Assembly: GCF_900111745.1 (NCBI RefSeq)
Contig: NZ_FOIJ01000003.1
Coordinates: 124,001 to 188,000 of the forward strand
Source: Stigmatella erecta
GTDB lineage: Bacteria > Myxococcota > Myxococcia > Myxococcales > Myxococcaceae
Direction: 5' to 3'
Length of the DNA stretch: 64,000 nt
A model generated the notes under the pieces. The model was not told the DNA's origin. It searched no databases and was given only the letters and a program-made list of their open reading frames with translations. The translations under genes were made by a program, and so were the position numbers. Positions 26,213-33,517 of the stretch are shown one piece after another (position 1 is the stretch's first letter; every line of letters starts with the position of its first letter).

Positions 26213-27367
26213 ATGAGCTCTCCCGCTTCCGGGCCTTCGGCTCCGTCCCCGCGGCTGTGCATCGGGCTGCTGTCCGGGACCAGCGTGGACGCGGCGGAGG
26301 CCGCGCTCTGCCGCGTGGAGGGCACCGGCGCCCAGGTGACGCTGGAGCTGCTGGCCCACGTGTCCCGCCCCTTTCCCCCCGCCTTCATCCAGCGGGTGCT
26401 CACGGCCAACGACGCCCGGACCCTCTGCGCGCTCAACTTCGAGCTGGGCGAGCGCTTCGCCTCGGCCGCCCTGGACGTCATCGCCCACGCGGGCCTCTCG
26501 CCCTGGGACATCCACGTCATCGGCTCCCACGGGCAGACGGTGGCCCACCTCCCCGCGAGCCTCTCCCCCTTCCCCTCCACGCTCCAGCTCGGCGAGGCCG
26601 CCGTCATCGCCGAGCGCACCGGCATTCCCGTGGTGAGTGACTTCCGCACCCGGGACATGGCCGCCGGGGGCGAGGGCGCGCCGCTCATCCCCTACCTCGA
26701 CTGGGCCGTTTTCCGGAAAGCGGGCACGGCCCGGGCGTTCCAGAACATCGGGGGCATCGCCAACCTGGCCGTCGTGGGGGACCGGATGGAGGACACCCTC
26801 GCCTTCGACACCGGGCCCGGCAACATGCTGCTGGATGGGCTGGCCCGCCGCATCACCCAGGACCAGCTCGCGTGCGATCTCGACGGCCAGCTCTCGCGGC
26901 GCGGCCAGGTCCTCCCCGATTTGCTGGAGGAGCTGCTCGCCCTGCCCTTCTTCGCCCAGCCCCCTCCGCGCAGCGCGGGGCGGGAGGGCTTCGGCGGCGC
27001 GCTCCTGGAGCGGCTCTGGGAGCGGGGCGCCTCGCGCCCCTATGACTTGATGGCCACGGCGCTCGCCTTCACCGTCGAGTCCATGGCCCGGGCCTACGAA
27101 ACACACGTCCTGCCCCGCTTCGGGAGCCTGGAGGCCGTGTACGTCTCGGGGGGTGGCACGCGGAACCCCTACCTGATGGGACGGTTCACCGAGCGGCTGG
27201 CCCCCCTGCCCGTGCGCCTCCTGGACACGCTGGGCTTCCCCGAAGGCGCGAAGGAAGCAGCCTGTTTCGCCCTGTTGGCGGCCGAGCACCTCGCCGGCAC
27301 CCCCGCGAATGTACCGTCCGCGACTGGCGCGAGGCGCCAAGTCGTTCTAGGTAAGCTGACACCGTGA
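26213..27367 (+). CDS. anmK: Anhydro-N-acetylmuramic acid kinase
   Basis: 384 residues. LCIGLLSGTSVDAAEAALC is the ATP-binding phosphate-1 motif. VIGSHGQTVAHLP, VVSDFRTRDMAAGGEGAPL, FQNIGGIANLAVV, DTGPGNMLLDGL and VYVSGGGTRNPYLM are hallmark AnmK segments. It opens and phosphorylates anhydroMurNAc to MurNAc-6-P, the substrate of MurQ. It follows the papain-like gene by 77 bases and overlaps the MglA-like gene (GTGA), so murQ to the GTPase may be a single transcript. Confidence 0.95.
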   Translation: MSSPASGPSAPSPRLCIGLLSGTSVDAAEAALCRVEGTGAQVTLELLAHVSRPFPPAFIQRVLTANDARTLCALNFELGERFASAALDVIAHAGLSPWDIHVIGSHGQTVAHLPASLSPFPSTLQLGEAAVIAERTGIPVVSDFRTRDMAAGGEGAPLIPYLDWAVFRKAGTARAFQNIGGIANLAVVGDRMEDTLAFDTGPGNMLLDGLARRITQDQLACDLDGQLSRRGQVLPDLLEELLALPFFAQPPPRSAGREGFGGALLERLWERGASRPYDLMATALAFTVESMARAYETHVLPRFGSLEAVYVSGGGTRNPYLMGRFTERLAPLPVRLLDTLGFPEGAKEAACFALLAAEHLAGTPANVPSATGARRQVVLGKLTP

Positions 27368-28503
27368 GCAGCGTGAACCTGATGGCCCGCGAAGTGGCCG
27401 CCAAGATCGTCTTCTATGGTCCGGGTCTCTCCGGCAAGACGACGACCTTGCGCAAGATCTACGAGACGATCCGGCCAGCGCACCGGGGCGAGATGATGTC
27501 CATCGCCACCGAGGGAGACCGGACGCTCTTCTTCGACTTCCTCCCCGTGAAGGTGGAGCGCGTCAACGACTGCTCGGTCCGGTTGGCGCTCTACACCGTG
27601 CCGGGACAGGTCTTCTACAACGCCACCCGCAAGCTGGTGCTCCAGGGCGCCGACGGCGTGGTGTTCGTCGCCGACTCGCAGCCCGAGGCCCTGGACTCCA
27701 ACCGCGAGTCGCTCCAGAACCTGGAGGAGAACCTGCTGGAGCAGGGCGTGCGCCTGGACCGCTTCCCGCTGGTGATGCAGTGGAACAAGCGGGACATCGA
27801 GAAGACGCTGCCCGTGGAGCAGCTGCGCGCGGTGCTCAACACCCGCGGGGTGCCCGAGTACGAGACCGCCGCCACCAGCGGCCAGGGCGTCCTCGACACG
27901 CTCAAGTCCATCACCCGGCTGGTCATCAAGGACCTGCGGGCCAAGCGCATCGTCCCCTCGCCCCGCCCCACCGCGCCGCCCGTGGAGAACCCGGGCGCGG
28001 GCCTGGAGGCCCGGCTGAGCCAGCACCTGCCCCCCCCCCCCTCCCATACGGGCCTCCCCGCCCATCCGCCCTCCCTCATGCCCCGCCAGAACCCCGCCCA
28101 GGCCGCCACGGCCCAGGCGCCCCGGGTGGAGACCCCGGCGCCGCTGACGGCCCCGGCGCCCACCCCGGCGGGACAGCGCACCCTGGGCCCCGCGAGCGCC
28201 CTCGCGCCGGGGGACCTGTTCGACTACGCCCGGGCCGCCGAGGCCGCCTTCGCCAGCGGCCAGTACGGCACCTGCGTGGCCTCGTGCATGGACGCCGTCC
28301 GGCGCGCCCTGGCCTATGCCGGCGAGGGGACGCTCGCCCAGCAGGGCTTCCTGCTGCGCACGGATGGGGCGGACCTGCTGAAGCTCCAGGGGCTCTCCAA
28401 GCGCGTGGAGACGCTGCGCGTGGATGACGCGGCCTTCGCCCTCTACTTCCTGATGCAGGTCTTCACCCGGCTCAACGACGCCCGGCTGCCGGAGACGGCC
28501 TGA
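27364..28503 (+). CDS. MglA-like small GTPase with a C-terminal extension
   Basis: 379 residues from a GTG overlapping the anmK stop. Residues 1-195 are an MglA/Arf-like GTPase: Walker A FYGPGLSGKTTTLRKI (Gly19-Thr26), the MglA-specific TVPGQVFYNATRKLVLQGAD switch region, VMQWNKRDIEKT as guanine-specificity motif. A Pro/Ala-rich linker (about 200-280) joins a helical domain (about 285-379; FDYARAAEAAFASGQYG, CMDAVRRALAYAGEGTL) that MglA itself (about 195 residues) lacks. MglA sets cell polarity and motility reversals in Myxococcus; this paralogue may act elsewhere. A DUF4388 gene follows in convergent orientation, the kind of domain often found with MglA-like GTPases. Confidence 0.85.
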   Translation: MSSVNLMAREVAAKIVFYGPGLSGKTTTLRKIYETIRPAHRGEMMSIATEGDRTLFFDFLPVKVERVNDCSVRLALYTVPGQVFYNATRKLVLQGADGVVFVADSQPEALDSNRESLQNLEENLLEQGVRLDRFPLVMQWNKRDIEKTLPVEQLRAVLNTRGVPEYETAATSGQGVLDTLKSITRLVIKDLRAKRIVPSPRPTAPPVENPGAGLEARLSQHLPPPPSHTGLPAHPPSLMPRQNPAQAATAQAPRVETPAPLTAPAPTPAGQRTLGPASALAPGDLFDYARAAEAAFASGQYGTCVASCMDAVRRALAYAGEGTLAQQGFLLRTDGADLLKLQGLSKRVETLRVDDAAFALYFLMQVFTRLNDARLPETA

Positions 28504-28524
28504 GCCGGGCGCGCGGCCGGGGCT

Positions 28525-29613
28525 TCAGCGCCCGGGCACGGTGAGCTGCAGCAGCCCCATGCGCGTGAGCTTCGCCAGCGTGCGCAGGGTGTCCAGCTCG
28601 CGCGCGGGCACCGCCAGCACCAGCGTCGCGACGTCCCAGTGCCCGTTGACGAGGCCGGCGATCTGCCGCTCCTCGGGCTTGAGCAGCGTCATCGCCCCGG
28701 GGTCATGCACCATGACGGGCACGGCCACCGGGGACAGCTCGCCATAGAGCGCCGCCACGTGCTCGCGCTGCACCATGCGCGCGAACTCGCGCACGCGCCG
28801 GTCCGCCGGGTCGCTCGACAGCAGCGAGGCACAGATGATGCCCGCCGCGTCGAACTGCCCCTCGCGCACCAGCACGGCGCCCTTCTCCAGCATCTCCGCC
28901 ACGGGGTCGGCCTCCACGTGGGGCGCCCCCTCCACCTCCACCAGCTTCAGCCGCAGCAAGTCGTACACGCGCCGGGTCAGCGCCGAGCGCGACACGCCCA
29001 TGGACAGCCGCAGCCGCCCCAGGTTCTGCGGCTGGGCGCACAGCGTGAGCAGGGCCCGGTGCAGGAACGGCTGGCTGGCGCTGGGCGGCGCCAGGGCGCG
29101 CACGCTCATCGCGTCGATGGGCAGCGCCCGCTCCACGTCCGCGTGCTCGTCCACCCAGCGCAGCGACTCGAAGAGCAGCTCCCGGAGGCTCATGTCCGAG
29201 GGCAGCCAGTCCTCGCCCGTCCGGTCCCCGTCCTCCGTCCAGTGGAAGGTGCCCCGGCCCGCCATGGTCAGGTCCATCACCGAGCTGACCAGCTCCTCGC
29301 GGCCCATCTCCCGCACCATCCGCACGTCCACCCCGTGCCGCAGGAAGGCGTCCTCGATGTCCGGGTTGCGCTGCAGTTCGTCGAAGGCGGCGAGCACCCG
29401 GTTGCCCCGGCACAGCCGGGCCAGCTCCGAGAGCCGCGCCACGCGCTCGCGCAGGCCGGCACTGGACATGGCGGTCACCTGGCCGGAGAGGACGAAGAGC
29501 TTGCGCTCGCCCGCCTCCCACGAGAGCTGCAACGTTCCCGTCTTGCGGGAGCCGTCCAGCCATTGGAGGAGTTCAGGAAGGGGGTAGCTAAAGAGATCGC
29601 CTTGGATGGCCAT
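28525..29613 (-). CDS. DUF4388 (PatA N-terminal-like) domain protein
   Basis: 362 residues. The N-terminus (MAIQGDLFSYPLPELLQWLD, SRKTGTLQLSWEAGERKLFV) is the DUF4388 signature. A winged-helix-like part follows (LSMGVSRSALTRRVYDLLRL), then TPR-like helices (LEKGAVLVREGQFDAAGIIC) and another small winged-helix-like domain (GHWDVATLVLAVPARELDTL). No enzyme motif is seen. Such proteins are abundant in myxobacteria as adaptors in signalling. It is convergent with the MglA-like gene (21-base gap) and divergent from the phosphatase-superfamily gene with only two bases between starts. Confidence 0.78.
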   Translation of the reverse strand: MAIQGDLFSYPLPELLQWLDGSRKTGTLQLSWEAGERKLFVLSGQVTAMSSAGLRERVARLSELARLCRGNRVLAAFDELQRNPDIEDAFLRHGVDVRMVREMGREELVSSVMDLTMAGRGTFHWTEDGDRTGEDWLPSDMSLRELLFESLRWVDEHADVERALPIDAMSVRALAPPSASQPFLHRALLTLCAQPQNLGRLRLSMGVSRSALTRRVYDLLRLKLVEVEGAPHVEADPVAEMLEKGAVLVREGQFDAAGIICASLLSSDPADRRVREFARMVQREHVAALYGELSPVAVPVMVHDPGAMTLLKPEERQIAGLVNGHWDVATLVLAVPARELDTLRTLAKLTRMGLLQLTVPGR

Positions 29614-29615
29614 AG

Positions 29616-30590
29616 ATGACGGAACCGGGGAATTCGAGGATACAGTCAGAGGCCGTGCGCGTCGCGCTCCTCTTCATCGATGGTGTGGGGGTGGGCCGGA
29701 AGGACCCCTCCGTCAACCCGCTGGCCCGGAGGGAGCACCTGCTCTCCCGGTTCGGCGAGGGGCCTGGGCTCCCCCTCCCGGAGGGCGGACATTACCACCC
29801 CGTGGACACCACGTTCGGCGTGGAGGGCCGCCCCCAGTCGGCCTCCAACCAGACCGCCATCCTCACAGGGGACCCGGCCCCGGCCCTCATCCGCCGCCAC
29901 GTGCTGGGCTACCCCAATCCCCCCCTCCAGGCGCTGCTGGCCGAGCGATCCCTCGTGAAGCGCCTGGTGGCCGCGGGGCGCTCGGCCACCTTCGCCAACG
30001 CCTACCCTGTCGCCTACCTGGACGCCCTGAAGCTGCCCCGCAACCCCTCCACCGCGCCCGCCGAGTTCACCTTTCCCCCCGCCACGCTGCGCCGCCTGAA
30101 GGCCTCCGCATCCACCCTGGCCTTCGCCGCCGCGAAGGTGCCCCTGCGCATCCTGGACGACGCCCGGGGGGGCGCGGGGCTCTCCCACGACATCACCGGC
30201 CAGCGGGCCCAGAACCGGGGCTTCTCCGTGCCCCAGCGCACGCCCGAGGAGGCCGCGCACATCTTCTGGCGGGTGGCCGAGGGCATGGACTTCACCTTCT
30301 TCGAGCACTACCTGGCGGACGAGGCCGGGCACGCCCAGGACTTCGGCGCGGCCCTGGAGGCGCTGGACACCTTCGACCAGTTCGCCCGGGCGGTGATCGC
30401 CACCCGCCCGGAGGATGCCCGGATCCTCATCTGTAGCGACCACGGCAACGTGGAGGACCTCTCCACGCGAAGCCACACCCTGAACCCCGTGCCCGTGCTC
30501 TACTTCGGCCCCCCGGCGCCCGAGCTGGACGCCCTGGCCACCGTGGCCGACGTGGGCCGCACGGTGTTGCGGTGGCTGGCCGTGGAATGA
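29616..30590 (+). CDS. Alkaline-phosphatase-superfamily metalloenzyme (phosphoglycerate mutase/phosphopentomutase-like)
   Basis: 324 residues from ATG; a GTG at 29655 that opens straight into VRVALLFIDGVGVGRKDPS is a plausible alternative start. Metal-site motifs: LLFIDGVGVG, SASNQTAILTGDPA (the conserved Ser/Thr region), and ILICSDHGNVEDLSTRSHT with Asp-His plus a later His, as in cofactor-independent phosphoglycerate mutase and phosphopentomutase. The protein is shorter than iPGM (about 510), so the cap domain is small. The substrate is unknown. No signal peptide. Its start lies two bases from the divergent DUF4388 start, so each promoter must lie within the other gene. Confidence 0.78.
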   Translation: MTEPGNSRIQSEAVRVALLFIDGVGVGRKDPSVNPLARREHLLSRFGEGPGLPLPEGGHYHPVDTTFGVEGRPQSASNQTAILTGDPAPALIRRHVLGYPNPPLQALLAERSLVKRLVAAGRSATFANAYPVAYLDALKLPRNPSTAPAEFTFPPATLRRLKASASTLAFAAAKVPLRILDDARGGAGLSHDITGQRAQNRGFSVPQRTPEEAAHIFWRVAEGMDFTFFEHYLADEAGHAQDFGAALEALDTFDQFARAVIATRPEDARILICSDHGNVEDLSTRSHTLNPVPVLYFGPPAPELDALATVADVGRTVLRWLAVE

Positions 30591-30597
30591 GGGACGC

Positions 30598-31461
30598 GTG
30601 ACGGAAGGACGGGGCCACAGGTGGGCAGGACTCGCGGCGGGGCTCTGCCTGCTGCTGGGGACCGGATGCCTGGGGTCCCGCTCCCGGCTGGTGGCCGAGA
30701 AAGCCCCCCTGGAAACAGGGCTCGGCGTCTTCCAGCTCCAGGTTCCGCCCAAGAAGCCGGAGGCGGCGGCGATGCTCCAGAGGGCCCTCCAGAACGCCAC
30801 CCCCCCGCTCATGCAGTGGGGGCGGCTCACCCACCCCGTGACCGTGCGCCTCCAGCCAGACCATGGCGCCCTGGAGCGTGTCACCGGCCGCTCGGGCTAC
30901 ACCTGGCTCCGGGCCTGGGCCCGCTACGAGCTGCTGGACGTCCAGTCCCCGGACACCTGGGAGCCGCTGAAGGCCTCGCAGCGCGACCTGGACGAGCTGC
31001 TCCTCCACGAGCTGACCCACACCGTGATGTTCCAGCTCGCGGCGTCCTCCAGCGACTGGGTCCAGAAGAAGATCCCCGCCTGGTTCCGGGAGGGCATGGC
31101 CTCGTACACGGCGGAACAGGCCTACCGCTGGCCCACGCTGGAGCAGCTGGCCCGGACCCTGGAGGACCACCCGGACTGGGAGCCCCTGCTCCAGCCGGAG
31201 GAGCTCTTCGAGCAGCAGATGGAGGTGGCCTATGGCGCCTCCCACCATGCCTTCGTCTTCCTCGTGAACCGCTACGGGCAAGACACGGTGCAGCGGCTGC
31301 TTCACGCGATGCGCCAGGGGCCCGGCTTCCAGGAGGCCTTCGCCACGACGGTAGGACTTCCCGCCGAGGCGTTCGTCCGGGACTTCACGCGATATGTGCG
31401 CCTGCGAGGCTTCAAGGGCGGCCGTCTCTTGCCCTCCGCGCAAGCCCTCCAGGCCCCCTGA
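30598..31461 (+). CDS. Putative lipoprotein zinc metalloprotease (gluzincin, peptidase MA-like)
   Basis: 287 residues from GTG, 8 bases after the preceding stop. A signal peptide ends at LLLGTGC (Cys24, probable lipoprotein). The zinc motif LLHELTHTVMF gives His137, Glu138 and His141, with the third ligand probably Glu165 in WFREGMASYTAE, the gluzincin arrangement H-E-x-x-H...E. The conserved helix BHAFVF-LVNRYG-like segment (SHHAFVFLVNRYGQDTVQRL) fits the peptidase MA family. It probably degrades envelope or secreted proteins from the membrane surface. Confidence 0.78.
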   Translation: MTEGRGHRWAGLAAGLCLLLGTGCLGSRSRLVAEKAPLETGLGVFQLQVPPKKPEAAAMLQRALQNATPPLMQWGRLTHPVTVRLQPDHGALERVTGRSGYTWLRAWARYELLDVQSPDTWEPLKASQRDLDELLLHELTHTVMFQLAASSSDWVQKKIPAWFREGMASYTAEQAYRWPTLEQLARTLEDHPDWEPLLQPEELFEQQMEVAYGASHHAFVFLVNRYGQDTVQRLLHAMRQGPGFQEAFATTVGLPAEAFVRDFTRYVRLRGFKGGRLLPSAQALQAP

Positions 31462-31516
31462 CTGCCAGCAGGCGGTCCACGAACGCTTGGCTGCTCACCA
31501 GCCTGGCGCGGGCGAC

Positions 31517-31547
31517 CTTCACGCGTTTTCCGGCATATCGCGTGAAG
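31517..31547. promoter_or_regulatory. 9-base inverted repeat upstream of the hemerythrin gene
   Basis: Arms CTTCACGCG and CGCGTGAAG match perfectly, with 13 bases between. It lies 56 bases past the metalloprotease stop and 69 before the hemerythrin start. The wide spacer and lack of a T tract favour an operator over a terminator. Confidence 0.4.
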
Positions 31548-31615
31548 CGTCGCCAACTTCCTCAGCGAACAGGCACCCGAAGAACGGGAATGCCCACGAC
31601 AAGGGAGGGAACACG

Positions 31616-32269
31616 ATGGACGCCATCGCGCTCTTGAAAGCGGACCACAAGACGGTGGAGACGCTCTTCCGCAAGTTTGAAAAAGCAGGCGACAACGCCA
31701 AGAAGCTGAAGCGCAAGCTGGTCGATCAGATCATCCGCGAGCTGGCCGTTCACGCGGTCATCGAGGAGCAGGTCTTCTACCCCGCGGTCCGGGCCAAGGC
31801 CGGGAAGCTCGAGCCCCAGGTGCTCGAAGCGCTGGAGGAGCACCACGTGGCCAAGTGGCTCCTGTCGGAGCTGGACTCCCTGCCACCCGAGGCCGAGCGC
31901 TTCGACGCCAAGGTGAGCGTGCTGATGGAGAGCATCCGCCACCACGTCAAAGAGGAAGAGGAAGAGCTGTTTCCTCAGGTCCGCAAGGCCTTCAGCCCCC
32001 GCGAACTCCGGGACATGGCGGATGCATTGACGCTGGCGAAGAAGGCCGCGCCCACCCGTCCGCACCCCCGGGCTCCGGATACCCCGCCTGGCAACGTGGT
32101 GGCGGGGGCCGTGTCCACCGTGCTCGACATGGGCCGGGATGCCGTCCGGGCCATGCGCCGCAAGGCCACCTCCTCCAAGAAGCCCACCCAGAAGACCTCC
32201 AAGAAGGGCGGCATGAAGGGCGTTCTGCCCATTCCCGCCCTGAATGCGGACTCCCACGCCGCGGTGTAA
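31616..32269 (+). CDS. Hemerythrin-domain protein with basic C-terminal tail
   Basis: 217 residues; ATG follows AAGGGAGGG. Residues 1-150 form the four-helix hemerythrin fold with the di-iron histidines in ALLKADHKTVETLF, ELAVHAVIEEQVFYPAV, LEEHHVAKWLL and IRHHVKEEEEELFPQV. Such proteins bind oxygen or sense oxygen, nitric oxide or iron. The last 65 residues are Lys/Pro/Ser-rich (MRRKATSSKKPTQKTSKKGG), a histone-like tail that could bind DNA or polyanions. A 9-base inverted repeat lies in the promoter region. Confidence 0.88.
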   Translation: MDAIALLKADHKTVETLFRKFEKAGDNAKKLKRKLVDQIIRELAVHAVIEEQVFYPAVRAKAGKLEPQVLEALEEHHVAKWLLSELDSLPPEAERFDAKVSVLMESIRHHVKEEEEELFPQVRKAFSPRELRDMADALTLAKKAAPTRPHPRAPDTPPGNVVAGAVSTVLDMGRDAVRAMRRKATSSKKPTQKTSKKGGMKGVLPIPALNADSHAAV

Positions 32270-32281
32270 CGCGGGGACTGG

Positions 32282-32307
32282 GGCGGGGGGCATCACTGCC
32301 CCCTGCC
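32282..32307. terminator. Hairpin between convergent hemerythrin and SDR genes
   Basis: GGCGGGGGGCA and TGCCCCCTGCC pair over 11 positions with one mismatch around TCAC. Its place between two convergent stops suggests a shared terminator. Confidence 0.45.
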
Positions 32308-32337
32308 TGCTTCGGAGCGGGCACCTGCCAGGGAGCG

Positions 32338-33426
32338 TCAGGTGGACTCGGCCGTGTGCTTCACCACCGGCATCCTTTTGCCGGGTACGGGCACGAGACC
32401 GCATTGGATCATGCTCTCCGCCGTGTCCACCACCATCGTCTCCCAACTCCGGGGCGTCCACCCCAGGACCTTCCGGGCGCGCTCGCTCGAGACGTCCTGC
32501 CGCTTTCCGAGCTCGTTCACGGCCAGCGCGGCGGTCTTATCAAAGAGGGCAACGAGCTTGAGCACCCAGTCCGGCAGCCGGCGCGTGGGCACCTTGAAGC
32601 CCCGAGGGCCGAAGTTCCGGGACAGGACTTGCGCAATCTGAAGCATCGAAACGTGCTCGGAGGCCACGATGAAGCGCTGCCCAGCCGCCTCTGGGTGCGT
32701 CATGGCCGCGATGTGCGCGCTGGCCACGTCGCGGACGTCGACCAGGGCCCAACCGAGGTTCGGACAGCCTGGCATCTCCCGCGTGAGCAGCTTGCGCACT
32801 ACTTCGCCCGAGACGCTGAGGCCCTTGTCCGGCACGGGGCCGAGGACGACGCCGGGATTGATCACAACGAGCTCGAAGCGCTCATTCTCCGGCAAGTTCT
32901 TCACGAAGTCCCAGGCCGCCCTCTCGGCAATCGTCTTGCTTTGCTCGTAGGGGCCCACCTCGCCCGTGAGGAGGGACCAGTCATTCTCATCGTACGTCTT
33001 CGACCCATCGCGCCGATGGCCGTAGAGAATGGCGGACGTCGAGGACGTCATGACCACCCGCTTCACGCGTGCCTGGGCGGCCGCCCTCAGCACCCGCAGG
33101 GTGCCGTCGCGCGCGGGCACGATGACCTCGTCCGCGGTCTTGGGCGGTGCGGTAGGCACCGGCGAGGCCACATGCAGGACCCAAGAACAACCGTCGGCCG
33201 CCTGCGCCCAGCCCTCGTCGCTGCTGAGGTCTGCTTGAACGAGCGTCAGGCGTCCCCCACCCGTGTCCACCTGCTTTCCGACCACCTCGGTCACCCGCGC
33301 GGACCGCTGGACACTGCGGACGGTGCCGCGGACGTGATACCCTTTCTGAAGCAACTGCACGATGCACTGCATGGCAACGAAGCCACTTGCCCCCGTCACG
33401 AGGACGGTTTTGCCGTCAGTCTGCAT
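32338..33426 (-). CDS. Extended SDR reductase, dihydroflavonol-4-reductase/3-beta-HSD-like
   Basis: 362 residues from the internal ATG (MQTDGKTVLVTGASGF) preceded by GGTGAG. The NAD(P)-binding TGASGFVAM glycine motif, the LHVASPVP strand, the active-site Tyr/Lys in GPYEQSKTIAE (YxxxK) and the upstream Ser in TSSTSAILYG are complete. The pattern FELVVINPGVVLGPV is that of the dihydroflavonol-reductase-like extended SDRs. The substrate is unknown. It lies on the same strand as the PQQ-propeller gene, 91 bases downstream. Confidence 0.85.
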   Translation of the reverse strand: MQTDGKTVLVTGASGFVAMQCIVQLLQKGYHVRGTVRSVQRSARVTEVVGKQVDTGGGRLTLVQADLSSDEGWAQAADGCSWVLHVASPVPTAPPKTADEVIVPARDGTLRVLRAAAQARVKRVVMTSSTSAILYGHRRDGSKTYDENDWSLLTGEVGPYEQSKTIAERAAWDFVKNLPENERFELVVINPGVVLGPVPDKGLSVSGEVVRKLLTREMPGCPNLGWALVDVRDVASAHIAAMTHPEAAGQRFIVASEHVSMLQIAQVLSRNFGPRGFKVPTRRLPDWVLKLVALFDKTAALAVNELGKRQDVSSERARKVLGWTPRSWETMVVDTAESMIQCGLVPVPGKRMPVVKHTAEST

Positions 33427-33517
33427 GTTCTCACCCACTGGTGTTGGCTGATGACCTGGCGCCCTCCCACGAGGAAGGGCGCCGTGATGGCCCGATGCGG
33501 GCATGGGTCCTGCGCGC

